A stretch of 64,000 bases of DNA from Flavobacterium lacus (GCF_003268815.1 NZ_QLSV01000003.1:186001-250000); one strand, 5' to 3'; counted from the first letter of the stretch, positions 1 through 8,691 are shown. Notes: generated by a model from the sequence alone, not told the origin. Made by a program: numbers and translations.

Positions 1-174
1 TTAATTTCATTAATCTATATTTTCAAAACCGCATGGATTTCTCCGGTATCTGGAGCGTTTGTATTGTTTATGAGTGTTTTAGAAATGTTGGTTGCGGCTC
101 TTCAAGCGTATGTATTTACCTTGTTATCTGCCTTGTTTATCGGTCAAGCTGTAGAAGAGCACGACCACCACTAA
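1..174 (+). CDS. atpB: ATP synthase F0 subunit a, 3' part (C-terminal 57 residues)
   Basis: The frame is open from the first base and stops at 172-174, so only the C-terminal tail of the protein is present. It contains the end of a transmembrane stretch and the helix LEMLVAALQAYVFTLLSALF, which is typical of the last helix of subunit a, where it lines the proton half-channels against the c-ring. The His-rich tail (HDHH) is common in Bacteroidota copies. The gene is directly followed by atpE, as in standard F0 operons. The function is firm from motif and context; the start and the key Arg lie outside the window. Confidence 0.95.
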   Translation, partial: LISLIYIFKTAWISPVSGAFVLFMSVLEMLVAALQAYVFTLLSALFIGQAVEEHDHH

Positions 175-197
175 AATTGAGTTTTTTTAATTATTAA

Positions 198-419
<222 letters not shown>

Positions 420-438
420 CAAATTTTCAAAAGAACAC

Positions 439-463
439 GTTTCGCAACGGTTGGTTGCGAAAC
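439..463 (+). promoter_or_regulatory. Hairpin between atpE and atpF
   Basis: Arms GTTTCGCAAC (439-448) and GTTGCGAAAC (454-463) form a perfect 10-bp stem with the loop GGTTG. There is no T-run directly after it, and transcription must continue into atpF, so it is not a simple terminator. A likely role is to protect or process the atpE message, whose product is needed in about ten copies per complex. Confidence 0.55.
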
Positions 464-503
464 TGTTTCTAAAAAAGTAAAACAATTTTAATCTATATAA
501 AAC

Positions 504-995
504 ATGAACTTAACTTCACCGGAAAGTTTAATTTTTTGGACAACGATCATCTTTGTGGTTTTCTTTTTCTTAATGAAAAAGTTTGCTTGGAAGCCTATTT
601 TAGGAGCCGTAAAAAGCAGAGAAGAATCAATCAACAATGCACTAGCTGCTGCTGAAACAGCAAAATTAGAAATGCAAAACTTGACTGCTTCCAATGAGCG
701 TTTATTAGCCGAAGCCAGAGCAGAAAGAGATGCCATGATGAAAGAAGCGCGTGAAATCAAAGAAAAAATGATTAACGATGCAAAGTCGGAAGCTCAAGCT
801 CAAGGAGAGAAAATGATTGCTCAAGCAAAATCAGCAATTGAAAGCGAGAAAAATGCAGCGATGGCCGAATTGAAAAACCAGGTTTCTACGTTGTCAATTG
901 AGATTGCAGAAAAAGTATTAAAAAGCGAATTAGCCAACACAGAAGCTCAAACCAAATTGGTTGTTCAACTGCTAGGTGATGCTAAATTAAATTAA
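504..995 (+). CDS. atpF: ATP synthase F0 subunit b
   Basis: This 163-residue protein has one N-terminal membrane segment (about residues 9-25, with FWTTIIFVVFFFLMKK) followed by a long, charged, Ala/Glu/Lys-rich helix that predicts the dimeric peripheral stalk linking F0 to F1. The length matches bacterial b subunits (about 155-170). It lies between atpE and atpH, with only 5 bases before atpH, consistent with co-translation in one operon. No second b-type subunit (b') is seen here. Confidence 0.95.
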   Translation: MNLTSPESLIFWTTIIFVVFFFLMKKFAWKPILGAVKSREESINNALAAAETAKLEMQNLTASNERLLAEARAERDAMMKEAREIKEKMINDAKSEAQAQGEKMIAQAKSAIESEKNAAMAELKNQVSTLSIEIAEKVLKSELANTEAQTKLVVQLLGDAKLN

Positions 996-1000
996 TCCGT

Positions 1001-1528
1001 ATGTCAAGAGCAGCGATTAGATATGCCAAAGCAATTATAGAAAATGCTGTTTCCAACGGAAGAGCCGATGCAGTGAATCAAGATATGAAATTGATTAACG
1101 AAACGGTAAATTCTAATGAGGAATTAAAGCTTTTTTTAGTTAGTCCTGTTGTAAAACCGGGAGCAAAATACGATGCCTTGTCTGAAATTTTTGCATCCGT
1201 TCAAAACGATACCAGAGGATTATTTTTATTGCTTAAAGAAAACAAACGTTTCGAGATTTTAGGAGAAATTGCAGAGCAATATAATGCTCAACACGATGTG
1301 TTAAACGGAATCGAAGTAGCAAAAGTAACTACTGCTTTCCCAATCACTTCGGACTTAGAAGCAAAAGTTTTAGCAAAAATAAAAGAGTTTTCAAATAAGA
1401 AAATCACGTTAATCAACACAGTAGATCCAGCCATCATAGGAGGATTTATTTTGAGAATTGGCGATCAACAATACAATGCTTCTGTGGCAAACAGATTGCA
1501 ACAATTAAAAAGAGAATTAAGTAATTAA
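1001..1528 (+). CDS. atpH: ATP synthase F1 subunit delta
   Basis: A 175-residue protein of the OSCP/delta family. It begins SRAAIRYAKAI, the conserved N-terminal helix that binds the top of the alpha subunits, and ends with the family's conserved region (VDPAIIGGFILRIGDQQYNAS, here cut by one residue for length). It connects the b stalk to F1. It starts 5 bases after the atpF stop and 23 bases before atpA, in the expected operon order. Confidence 0.95.
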   Translation: MSRAAIRYAKAIIENAVSNGRADAVNQDMKLINETVNSNEELKLFLVSPVVKPGAKYDALSEIFASVQNDTRGLFLLLKENKRFEILGEIAEQYNAQHDVLNGIEVAKVTTAFPITSDLEAKVLAKIKEFSNKKITLINTVDPAIIGGFILRIGDQQYNASVANRLQQLKRELSN

Positions 1529-1551
1529 TATTCCAATAAAGATATAGAACA

Positions 1552-3129
1552 ATGGCGGAAATTAAACCTGCTGAAATTTCAGCAATATTAAAAAAACAAT
1601 TATCTGGTTTTGAATCAGGTGCATCGTTAGAAGAAGTAGGAACAGTACTTCAAGTGGGTGATGGTATTGCTCGTGTTTACGGCTTATCAAATGCTCAATA
1701 TGGAGAGTTAGTACAATTCGACAACGGATTGGAAGCAATCGTATTAAACTTGGAAGAAGACAATGTTGGGGTAGTATTGTTAGGACCTTCAACAGGTATT
1801 AAAGAAGGTTCTACCGTAAAAAGAACACAACGTATCGCTTCCCTAAAAGTAGGTGAGCAAATGGTAGGTCGTGTGGTGGATACGTTAGGTTTTCCAATTG
1901 ATGGGAAAGGACCAATCGGCGGAGATCTTTACGAAATGCCATTGGAAAGAAAAGCTCCAGGAGTAATTTTCCGTCAACCGGTAACTGAACCGTTGCAAAC
2001 AGGAATCAAATCGATTGATGCGATGATTCCGGTAGGAAGAGGCCAACGTGAGTTGGTTATTGGTGACCGTCAAACTGGTAAAACGACCGTTTGTATCGAT
2101 ACCATTTTAAATCAAAAAGAATTTTATGATGCAGGTCAACCTGTGTTTTGTATCTATGTAGCCATTGGACAAAAAGCGTCAACGGTTGCAGGAATTGCTA
2201 AAACATTAGAAGACAAAGGAGCAATGGCTTACACGGTTATCGTGGCAGCAAACGCTTCAGATCCTGCACCAATGCAAGTATATGCTCCATTTGCCGGAGC
2301 AGCTATCGGAGAATATTTCCGTGATTCAGGTCGTCCGGCTTTAATTATCTATGACGATTTGTCTAAACAAGCAGTTGCTTACCGTGAGGTTTCTCTTTTA
2401 TTAAGAAGACCACCGGGACGTGAGGCTTATCCTGGAGACGTTTTCTACCTTCACTCAAGATTATTAGAAAGAGCAGCAAAAATTATTGCTGATGACGATA
2501 TTGCTAAAGATATGAATGACTTACCAGATTCTTTACGTCCAATCGTAAGAGGTGGAGGTTCGTTAACTGCTTTACCAATCATTGAGACACAAGCGGGTGA
2601 CGTTTCTGCGTATATTCCAACCAACGTAATTTCGATTACAGATGGTCAGATTTTCTTAGATGGTGATTTGTTTAACTCAGGGGTTCGTCCGGCAATTAAC
2701 GTAGGTATTTCGGTATCACGTGTTGGAGGTAATGCTCAGATTAAATCAATGAAAAAAGTATCTGGTACATTGAAATTGGATCAAGCTCAATTCCGTGAAT
2801 TGGAGGCGTTTGCTAAATTTGGTTCAGATTTAGATGCGGTTACATTAAACGTAATTGAAAAAGGAAGAAGAAATGTTGAAATCTTAAAACAAGCCGTAAA
2901 CGATCCTTATACAGTAGAAGATCAAGTTGCAATTATCTATGCCGGTTCTAAAAACTTGTTAAGAAATGTTCCGGTTGTTAAAGTAAAAGAGTTCGAAAGA
3001 GATTACTTGGAATACTTGAACAACAAACACAGAGATACATTAAACGCTCTAAAAGCCGGTAAATTCTCAGATGATATTACGGATGTTTTAGACCGGGCAG
3101 CAAAAGAAGTTTCAGCGAAATATAATTAA
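1552..3129 (+). CDS. atpA: ATP synthase F1 subunit alpha
   Basis: The 525-residue non-catalytic nucleotide-binding subunit of F1. The P-loop GDRQTGKT lies at residues 171-178. The N-terminal beta-barrel, the RecA-like core with the [10 protein letters not shown] segment and the arginine-finger region following [10 protein letters not shown] are all present. Full length for the family. It is the fifth gene of atpBEFHAG. In Bacteroidota the catalytic beta subunit (atpD) with atpC is usually in a separate locus, and indeed neither follows here. Confidence 0.98.
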   Translation: MAEIKPAEISAILKKQLSGFESGASLEEVGTVLQVGDGIARVYGLSNAQYGELVQFDNGLEAIVLNLEEDNVGVVLLGPSTGIKEGSTVKRTQRIASLKVGEQMVGRVVDTLGFPIDGKGPIGGDLYEMPLERKAPGVIFRQPVTEPLQTGIKSIDAMIPVGRGQRELVIGDRQTGKTTVCIDTILNQKEFYDAGQPVFCIYVAIGQKASTVAGIAKTLEDKGAMAYTVIVAANASDPAPMQVYAPFAGAAIGEYFRDSGRPALIIYDDLSKQAVAYREVSLLLRRPPGREAYPGDVFYLHSRLLERAAKIIADDDIAKDMNDLPDSLRPIVRGGGSLTALPIIETQAGDVSAYIPTNVISITDGQIFLDGDLFNSGVRPAINVGISVSRVGGNAQIKSMKKVSGTLKLDQAQFRELEAFAKFGSDLDAVTLNVIEKGRRNVEILKQAVNDPYTVEDQVAIIYAGSKNLLRNVPVVKVKEFERDYLEYLNNKHRDTLNALKAGKFSDDITDVLDRAAKEVSAKYN

Positions 3130-3141
3130 TATTTGTTCTAT

Positions 3142-3179
3142 GTTGTAAGTTGTAGGTTTCAAAACGTACAACTTACAAC
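3142..3179 (+). repeat. Inverted repeat/hairpin between atpA and atpG
   Basis: GTTGTAAGTTGTA (3142-3154) pairs perfectly with TACAACTTACAAC (3167-3179) across a 12-nt loop. A further partial copy of the same word (TATAACTTACAAC) follows at about 3181-3193. The element fills most of the 72-base gap before the atpG start at 3202. It resembles a low-complexity dispersed repeat inserted in the operon, and may also act as an mRNA stability element. Confidence 0.65.
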
Positions 3180-3201
3180 TTATAACTTACAACTATTTAC
3201 A

Positions 3202-4059
3202 ATGGCAAATTTAAAGGAAATCCGTAATAGAATTACTTCCGTTTCATCCACGATGCAAATCACATCGGCGATGAAGATGGTTTCTGCTGCAAAGTTGAAA
3301 AAGGCTCAAGACGCCATAACAGCAATGCGACCTTATGCCGAAAAATTAACCGAAATTTTACAAAGTTTAAGTGCTTCTATGGAAGGCGAAGTTGGTGGAG
3401 AATATACTACGCAACGTGAGGTAAAAAAGGTTTTAATTGTGGCCATCACCTCCAACAGAGGTTTGTGCGGTGCTTTTAATACCAATGTGATTAAACAAGT
3501 AAAAGTGTTAGCTGATTTCTATGTTGGAAAACAAGTAGATGTTTTTGCCATTGGTAAAAAAGGAAATGATGTATTAGGAAAAACCTGTTCTGTCATTGCT
3601 AATAAAAATGAAGTTTTTGATGCATTAACGTTTGAAAATGTAGCATCAATATCTGAATTATTAACAGAAAAGTTTATTTCCGGCGATTACGATAAAATCG
3701 AAATTGTATATAACCAATTCAAAAATGCTGCGACACAAATCGTGCAAACAGAACAATTTTTACCGTTAGCTCCTGTTGTGGGTGCTGCTGTAGCAAGTTC
3801 GGATTATATTTTTGAACCATCGAAAGAAGAAATTGTGTTAACGTTGATTCCGAAATCATTAAAAACACAATTATACAAAGCAATCCGCGATTCATTTGCT
3901 TCCGAACACGGAGCTCGAATGACCGCAATGCACAAAGCAACCGATAACGCAACCGAATTGAGAAATCAATTGAAATTAACCTACAACAAAGCCCGTCAAG
4001 CAGCGATTACCAATGAAATTTTAGAGATTGTTGGTGGAGCGGAAGCGTTGAAAGGATAA
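3202..4059 (+). CDS. atpG: ATP synthase F1 subunit gamma
   Basis: A 285-residue central-stalk subunit that rotates inside the alpha3beta3 ring. The start chosen is ATG at 3202, giving MANLKEIRNRITSVSSTMQI, the conserved N-terminal coiled-coil helix; an upstream in-frame extension from 3133 is only the intergenic repeat and is rejected. The conserved SNRGLCGAFN segment and the C-terminal helix (LRNQLKLTYNKARQAAITNE) are present. The last ten codons (GGAEALKG region, 4031-4060) recur about 1.1 kb downstream at 5120-5149. It is the last gene of the operon, followed by a terminator. Confidence 0.97.
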   Translation: MANLKEIRNRITSVSSTMQITSAMKMVSAAKLKKAQDAITAMRPYAEKLTEILQSLSASMEGEVGGEYTTQREVKKVLIVAITSNRGLCGAFNTNVIKQVKVLADFYVGKQVDVFAIGKKGNDVLGKTCSVIANKNEVFDALTFENVASISELLTEKFISGDYDKIEIVYNQFKNAATQIVQTEQFLPLAPVVGAAVASSDYIFEPSKEEIVLTLIPKSLKTQLYKAIRDSFASEHGARMTAMHKATDNATELRNQLKLTYNKARQAAITNEILEIVGGAEALKG

Positions 4060-4082
4060 TAATAAAAATTTTAATACAAATT

Positions 4083-4109
4083 AAAGCTGTCTTTCGGGCG
4101 GCTTTTTTT
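4083..4109 (+). terminator. Rho-independent terminator after atpG
   Basis: Nine-base arms AAAGCTGTC and GGCGGCTTT (two G-U pairs, loop TTTCG) are followed by a T-run. It lies 23 bases after the atpG stop and would end the ATP synthase transcript. Confidence 0.75.
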
Positions 4110-4149
4110 GTGGGATGGATTTAAGTAATATAATCATTCATTTAAAAGA

Positions 4150-4959
4150 CTATTCCACTAGTAAAGGTATATCAAAATAAACTTTTCTTTCTGCATAACG
4201 AAAAGAATCTTTACTGATGTACCCTTCAATTTGGTATTCAGTAATAAATCCTCTTAAATTTTTATTCCCTTTTTTTGAAAAACTTACTAAAACATCAAAC
4301 GAATTATTTTGAGGATGTATTGTATCTAATTTTACTTCATTGATATTACAGAAATTATCTTGAATTTTCGAACTTAAACAAACAAATGACTTGGAATTTT
4401 CAGGTAAAATTGATTTATATAACATTTGAAAATGCAAAATTTCCTTCGGTTTTAAATTTCTTTTAAGGTTGGTATATTTGATGAAGTTTCCTTTATCTAT
4501 CAATGTATCTCCTTCACTAGTAAAATACCAACCTTGATTAGAATAATGTTTACCACAAATAGTAATATACTCAAACACTTTTTCTAATTTTTCATGTTTA
4601 TCATAATACTTCCATTTATCTATTTTCATGTTTTGAAAATACTTACCCTCTGAACTAAGTTTTTCATTTTGAAATATTTTGACATAGGTTGTGTCCTTTT
4701 TTAAATAATGCGTTATTTGATGTATGGTTTCTCCTTCGTTATAAAAAACAGAGGAGTCTTTTAATATCCCATTTTCATATATATGTATTAGCTTAATATT
4801 TCCGTTTTCATAAAATTCTTTATATTGGCCATTAAACTTATTATCTTTTTGTTCGTAAGATTTTTTTATTTTTCCATTTTCATAATACTCAACTTCCCTA
4901 TTTTGGCAAGAAGAAAGTATAATTATTAAAAAAATTGATATAAGATTTAATTTGTTCAT
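4150..4959 (-). CDS. YwqK/MORN-variant repeat lipoprotein
   Basis: A 269-residue protein with a lipoprotein signal peptide (hydrophobic residues 5-16, lipobox LSSC at Cys18). The N-terminal half contains several MORN-variant repeats of the YwqK type: YYENGKIKKSYEQKDNKFNG, FYENGNIKLIHIYENG, FYNEGE and YFQNMKIDKWKYY. Proteins with these repeats are often annotated as antitoxin-like YwqK proteins, but no toxin gene is adjacent, so the function is open. The C-terminal half (about 160-269) matches nothing I recognise. The gene points against its neighbours and is enclosed by two copies of the atpG 3' end, suggesting it came in on an inserted segment. The DNA looks more A/T-rich than its flanks. 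Confidence 0.8.
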   Translation of the reverse strand: MNKLNLISIFLIIILSSCQNREVEYYENGKIKKSYEQKDNKFNGQYKEFYENGNIKLIHIYENGILKDSSVFYNEGETIHQITHYLKKDTTYVKIFQNEKLSSEGKYFQNMKIDKWKYYDKHEKLEKVFEYITICGKHYSNQGWYFTSEGDTLIDKGNFIKYTNLKRNLKPKEILHFQMLYKSILPENSKSFVCLSSKIQDNFCNINEVKLDTIHPQNNSFDVLVSFSKKGNKNLRGFITEYQIEGYISKDSFRYAERKVYFDIPLLVE

Positions 4960-5119
4960 TTATATTTTTTTAAATAGTAGTGCGTAATTTAACAAAATTA
5001 CAAAATTATTTAGGTATAAAAACTAGAGAGTTAGAGTTGTGATGGAAGGCAGTATAAAAGTCTAATGGTATGAAAATAAAAAAAACGAGATAACCTCCAA
5101 TCAGATTAATTCGTTTTCT

Positions 5120-5149
5120 TTGGTGGTGCAGAAGCATTGAAAGGATAAT
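5120..5149 (+). repeat. Second copy of the atpG 3' end (remnant)
   Basis: These 30 bases match the last codons and stop of atpG (4031-4060) at 27 positions. The three differences are all at third codon positions and all synonymous, so the stretch still reads GGAEALKG-stop. No atpG coding sequence precedes it. It is followed by its own terminator, as a real gene end would be. It marks the far border of the segment carrying the YwqK-type lipoprotein gene. Confidence 0.85.
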
Positions 5150-5170
5150 CAAAATAACATACATTTAAGA

Positions 5171-5197
5171 AAGTCACGTGAATAGCGTGACTTTTTT
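5171..5197 (+). terminator. Terminator after the atpG-end remnant
   Basis: AAGTCACG (5171-5178) and CGTGACTT (5186-5193) form a perfect 8-bp stem followed by TTTTTT. No gene on the + strand ends here other than the remnant of atpG, so this may be the ancestral atpG terminator left behind by an insertion. Confidence 0.75.
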
Positions 5198-5203
5198 ATT
5201 TTA

Positions 5204-5211
5204 TATCTTTG
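5204..5211 (+). promoter_or_regulatory. Bacteroidota -7 box before the S9 peptidase
   Basis: TATCTTTG matches the TAnnTTTG consensus and lies 19 bases before the ATG. No clear -33 TTG is visible at the usual distance. Confidence 0.5.
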
Positions 5212-5230
5212 AGAATCTAATTTTTTAAAG

Positions 5231-7573
5231 ATGAACTATTACGCTTCCGTTTTTGCTTTTTTACTTTTCCAAACCATTTTCTCTCAAACATTATCATTGC
5301 CCGAAATTATGAAAGGGGATGAATTTATTGGATATCAACCCGAAAATCACCGTTGGTCTATTGATGGCTCTACGATATATTTTGATTGGAATCCGAAAAA
5401 CGAAAAAGGAAACAGCACGTACGTCTGGAAAAAAGGAATGAAATCGCCTGAATTGCTCCAAAAGGAAATTTCCTTTACGGAAGAAAATTTTGAAGACCAA
5501 AGACAATTTAATGAAGTGTATTATACGCTAAATGGCAATTTGTTTTCGTATAATAAAAAAACAAAAGCCCATAAAAAAGTAATTGTTTCATCGGGGCGAA
5601 TTTCAAATGCGCAACGTAGTAATAATCCAAAGCTGATATTTTTTCAACAAAACAATAACATTTTGCAATTGAATTTGACTGATTTTTCGATGATTCAACT
5701 CACCAATTTCAAACAAGGAAAAGAATCGGAAAAGAAAGAAAAAGAGAACTTTTTAATCAACCAACAAAAAGAATTATTTCAATTTGTAAACGATCAAGAA
5801 GCTCAAAAAGAATGGAATAAATCCAAATCTGAATCAGACGAAAAAGCTTTTCCAAAAGAATTTTTTTATGATAAAGTGTCGATGGAACAACTTACACCAT
5901 CGCCCAATGGAAAGTTTGTCACATTCAGGCAATCCGATTATCCCACATCCAATCCTACCAAAGTAGAACAATTCATTACCGCAGACGGTTATACCAAAAA
6001 CACGAATGCTCGTTCCAAAGTTTCAATAGAAAATTTCTCCAAACACAAATTAGGTATTTATTCTGTCGAAAAAGATACCGTTTCTTTTGTATCTTTTTCT
6101 AAATTGAGCGGAATTTCAGAATTCCCCGAATATTACAAAGAGTATGATAATTTAAAGGATAACGAAAAAACCGAAAAAGCCATCGTCATGCAAGCTCCAA
6201 TTTTTAACGAAGATGGAAGTTTAGCCGTTTTAGAAATCCGAAGTCAAGACAACAAAGACCGCTGGATTGTGCAATTGGATTTGAATTCGGCAACCATCAC
6301 TGAACTCGATCATCAACACGACGCGGCTTGGATAGACGGTCCGGGAATTCCGGGATATGCTTTTGGCAGAGGAACTTTGGACTTTTTAAAAGATAATCAA
6401 ACCATTTATTTTCAATCGGAAGCCAGTGGTTTTTCACATTTGTATGTGATGAATTTAAAAACAAAACAAAAAACCCAACTCACCAAAGGCAATTGGGAAG
6501 TTCGAAATGTCAAACTTTCAAATGATGGAAAATCATTTTATATTACCACCAACACAACACATCCGGGGAATCGAGAATTCTATAAATTGGAAATTGCTTC
6601 GCAAAAAATGATTCCGATTCTAACCAAAGAAGGAGCTCACGAAGTAGAAATTTCTCCCGACGAAAAAACCTTGCTAGTTCGCTATTCTTTTAAAAATAAA
6701 CCTTGGGAATTGTATGTTGCTGATAACAAACCGAACACGACTTTACAACAAATTACCTTTTCAACGAACAAAACGTTTGATAGTTATCCTTGGAAATCAC
6801 CCGAAGTGATTACGTTCAAAGCCAAAGACGGAGCGGATGTTTATGCCAGAATTTATGAACCAAAACCAGAAAATAAAAACAAAGCAGCGATCATTTTTGT
6901 GCACGGAGCAGGTTATTTGCAAAATGCTCATAATTTCTGGAGTAGCTATCACCGTGAATATATGTTTCACAATTTGCTAACCGATTTGGGTTATACTGTT
7001 TTAGATATCGATTATCGTGGTAGTGATGGCTATGGTCGTAATGTTCGAACCGGAATTTACCGTCACATGGGCGGATTGGATTTGGAAGATCATTTAGACG
7101 GAAAACAATTTTTTGTTTCACAAAAAGGAATTGATGCAAGCCGAGTTGGCATTTACGGCGGTTCCTATGGCGGTTTTATCACATTAATGGCGTTACTCAC
7201 TCAGCCAGGTGAATTCAAATCTGGAGCAGCCTTGCGTTCGGTGACAGATTGGGCACATTATAATCACGGTTACACGGGGAATATTTTGAATTTTCCTGAA
7301 ACCGATCCAAAAGCCTATCAAAAAAGTTCACCGATTTATTTTGCCGATAAATTGCAAGATCAATTGCTGATGATGCACGGAATGGTGGATAGTAACGTGC
7401 AATTTCAAGATGTTGTTCGCTTATCGCAACGATTTATTGAATTAGGAAAAAAAGACTGGGATTTGGCGGTTTACCCGGTAGAATCACATGGATTTAAAGA
7501 AACCTATTCGTGGGTAGATGAATACACTCGAATTTTGAATTTGTTTAATGAAACGTTATTGAAGAAGGATTAA
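5231..7573 (+). CDS. S9 family prolyl oligopeptidase/dipeptidyl peptidase, secreted
   Basis: A 780-residue serine peptidase with a cleavable signal peptide (residues 1-18, ending FSQ). The N-terminal two thirds form the beta-propeller region (WD40/PD40-like repeats such as LTPSPNGKFVTF and EISPDEKTLLVRY). The C-terminal alpha/beta-hydrolase domain carries the nucleophile Ser645 in GGSYGG, Asp720 in HGMVDSNV and His753 in ESHGF, a complete triad. It likely trims N-terminal dipeptides or proline-containing peptides in the periplasm. Full length for the DPP4/DPP7-like group. It is a single gene with its own promoter. Twenty-one bases of its 3' end recur at 7697-7717. Confidence 0.92.
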   Translation: MNYYASVFAFLLFQTIFSQTLSLPEIMKGDEFIGYQPENHRWSIDGSTIYFDWNPKNEKGNSTYVWKKGMKSPELLQKEISFTEENFEDQRQFNEVYYTLNGNLFSYNKKTKAHKKVIVSSGRISNAQRSNNPKLIFFQQNNNILQLNLTDFSMIQLTNFKQGKESEKKEKENFLINQQKELFQFVNDQEAQKEWNKSKSESDEKAFPKEFFYDKVSMEQLTPSPNGKFVTFRQSDYPTSNPTKVEQFITADGYTKNTNARSKVSIENFSKHKLGIYSVEKDTVSFVSFSKLSGISEFPEYYKEYDNLKDNEKTEKAIVMQAPIFNEDGSLAVLEIRSQDNKDRWIVQLDLNSATITELDHQHDAAWIDGPGIPGYAFGRGTLDFLKDNQTIYFQSEASGFSHLYVMNLKTKQKTQLTKGNWEVRNVKLSNDGKSFYITTNTTHPGNREFYKLEIASQKMIPILTKEGAHEVEISPDEKTLLVRYSFKNKPWELYVADNKPNTTLQQITFSTNKTFDSYPWKSPEVITFKAKDGADVYARIYEPKPENKNKAAIIFVHGAGYLQNAHNFWSSYHREYMFHNLLTDLGYTVLDIDYRGSDGYGRNVRTGIYRHMGGLDLEDHLDGKQFFVSQKGIDASRVGIYGGSYGGFITLMALLTQPGEFKSGAALRSVTDWAHYNHGYTGNILNFPETDPKAYQKSSPIYFADKLQDQLLMMHGMVDSNVQFQDVVRLSQRFIELGKKDWDLAVYPVESHGFKETYSWVDEYTRILNLFNETLLKKD

Positions 7574-7717
7574 ATGTTAGCCGTTAATAGATTGACTATT
7601 ATTGACGTATAATCAGCGAATCAGCGGCAATAAAATAGATTTAAAAAGAATAATTTGTGTTAATTCGTGAAATTCGTTGCTAAAAAATAGATTCAGATTT
7701 TGAATTTGTTTAATGAA
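7532..7717 (+). repeat. Direct repeat of the S9 peptidase 3' end
   Basis: Twenty-one bases at 7532-7552, inside the last codons of the peptidase gene, recur exactly at 7697-7717, and similarity continues for about seven more bases. The 144 bases between the copies hold REP-like sequence. The pattern (gene end, insert, gene end again) parallels the atpG case. Confidence 0.75.
7611..7627 (+). repeat. REP-like intergenic repeat (AATCAGCGAATCAGC family)
   Basis: AATCAGCGAATCAGC at 7611-7625 is the exact reverse complement of 19651-19665, and its overlapping word AATCAGCGGCAA (7616-7627) also occurs directly at 19687-19698. Both places are intergenic. This marks a dispersed short repeat family. 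Confidence 0.7.
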
Positions 7718-7747
7718 TTGTTATAAAATATGAATTAAATAAAATTA

Positions 7748-7818
7748 ACCGCAAATTCGCAAATTAATGCTATTCAAATAGGAAAATGTAAAAAAAGTAA
7801 AATTCGCGAATTTGCGGT
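7748..7818 (+). repeat. Inverted repeat in the spacer before the GNAT gene
   Basis: ACCGCAAATTCGC (7748-7760) and GCGAATTTGCGGT (7806-7818) are perfect 13-bp inverted arms around a 45-base centre. The right arm ends 24 bases before the next ATG. The words resemble the other GCGAA/TTTGCGG-type intergenic repeats of this window, so a REP-like element is more likely than a terminator. Confidence 0.7.
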
Positions 7819-7842
7819 CATTTAATACGGAATGAAATAGAA

Positions 7843-8271
7843 ATGCAACTAAAAGAAATCACAACCAAAGCAGAAATGCTTCAACAATTGCCTTTAATTC
7901 AGCAATTGTATCCTGAATTTACCGAACAAATTTACGGTGATTTGTTAGACGAAATGCTACCCAACAACTACAAACAATTAGTTGCTTTTGAAAACGAAAT
8001 AGCCGTTGGACTTTCCGGTTTTTGGGTAGGAACTAAATTATGGTGCGGAAAATATTTAGAATTAGATAATGTGATTGTTCATCCCAATCATCGTTCCAAA
8101 GGAGTTGGTAAATTATTGACCGAATATTTAAATCAAAAAGCCATCGATTTGGGATGTAAAGTGGTTGCTTTAGATGCTTATACGAATAATTTCCCGGCTC
8201 ATAAATTCTATTTTAATCACGGTTTTGTGCCAAAAGGATTTCATTTTGTAAAATTTTTAGAGGAGAATTAA
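7843..8271 (+). CDS. GNAT family N-acetyltransferase
   Basis: A 142-residue single-domain acetyltransferase. The acetyl-CoA pyrophosphate-binding motif is VIVHPNHRSKGVGKLL at about residues 85-100 (R/Q-x-x-G-x-G/A type), followed by the conserved C-terminal strand region with LDAYTNNFPAHKFYFNHGF. The substrate cannot be read from the sequence; small amines or protein N-termini are typical. It overlaps the next gene by one base (TAATG), so the two are probably co-translated. Confidence 0.88.
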   Translation: MQLKEITTKAEMLQQLPLIQQLYPEFTEQIYGDLLDEMLPNNYKQLVAFENEIAVGLSGFWVGTKLWCGKYLELDNVIVHPNHRSKGVGKLLTEYLNQKAIDLGCKVVALDAYTNNFPAHKFYFNHGFVPKGFHFVKFLEEN

Positions 8272-8690
8272 TGAAAATTTTTTCAATTATAGTTGTATTA
8301 ATTTTGTCGGGATGTGCTTCAAAAGAAACCTTCCAAACCCAATTTCCCATTCCAATTTCTGAATATTTTTATCAAATAAAAGGAAATCAAACCCATTTTG
8401 TCATTGAATTTCAACAATCCATTTCAGAAGATATCAAACTTGAAAAACTCTATTTCAGAAACCAGACGGAAGTAACTAAAATGGTTTCGAGTCAAAAAGC
8501 AAAAGCTGTTTTTATGAAATCGGATTTAATTCTTGATGCAAATCCGGAAAATGAATACGGAAATCAACCACCAATTCCTCAAAAACAACGATTTCAATTA
8601 AATTCCACCGAAGCCGTTTTAGAATTCACACAAAACGGCAAAATAAAGCACTACAAATTCACTAACGTGACCGAAAAATCAAATAAATAG
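8271..8690 (+). CDS. Hypothetical lipoprotein
   Basis: A 139-residue protein with a short lipoprotein signal (lipobox LSGC, Cys at residue 15). The mature part is hydrophilic with no catalytic motif I recognise; the composition and alternating hydrophobic pattern suggest a beta-sandwich. Its ATG overlaps the stop of the acetyltransferase gene, and the flippase gene follows, so it may be part of the same transcript. Its function is unknown. Confidence 0.75.
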   Translation: MKIFSIIVVLILSGCASKETFQTQFPIPISEYFYQIKGNQTHFVIEFQQSISEDIKLEKLYFRNQTEVTKMVSSQKAKAVFMKSDLILDANPENEYGNQPPIPQKQRFQLNSTEAVLEFTQNGKIKHYKFTNVTEKSNK

Positions 8691-8691
8691 T

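Noticed and set aside
4150..4959. Toxin-antitoxin module (YwqK proteins are sometimes named antitoxins)
   Set aside because: No toxin-like gene is adjacent, and this protein has a lipoprotein signal that would place it outside the cytoplasm.
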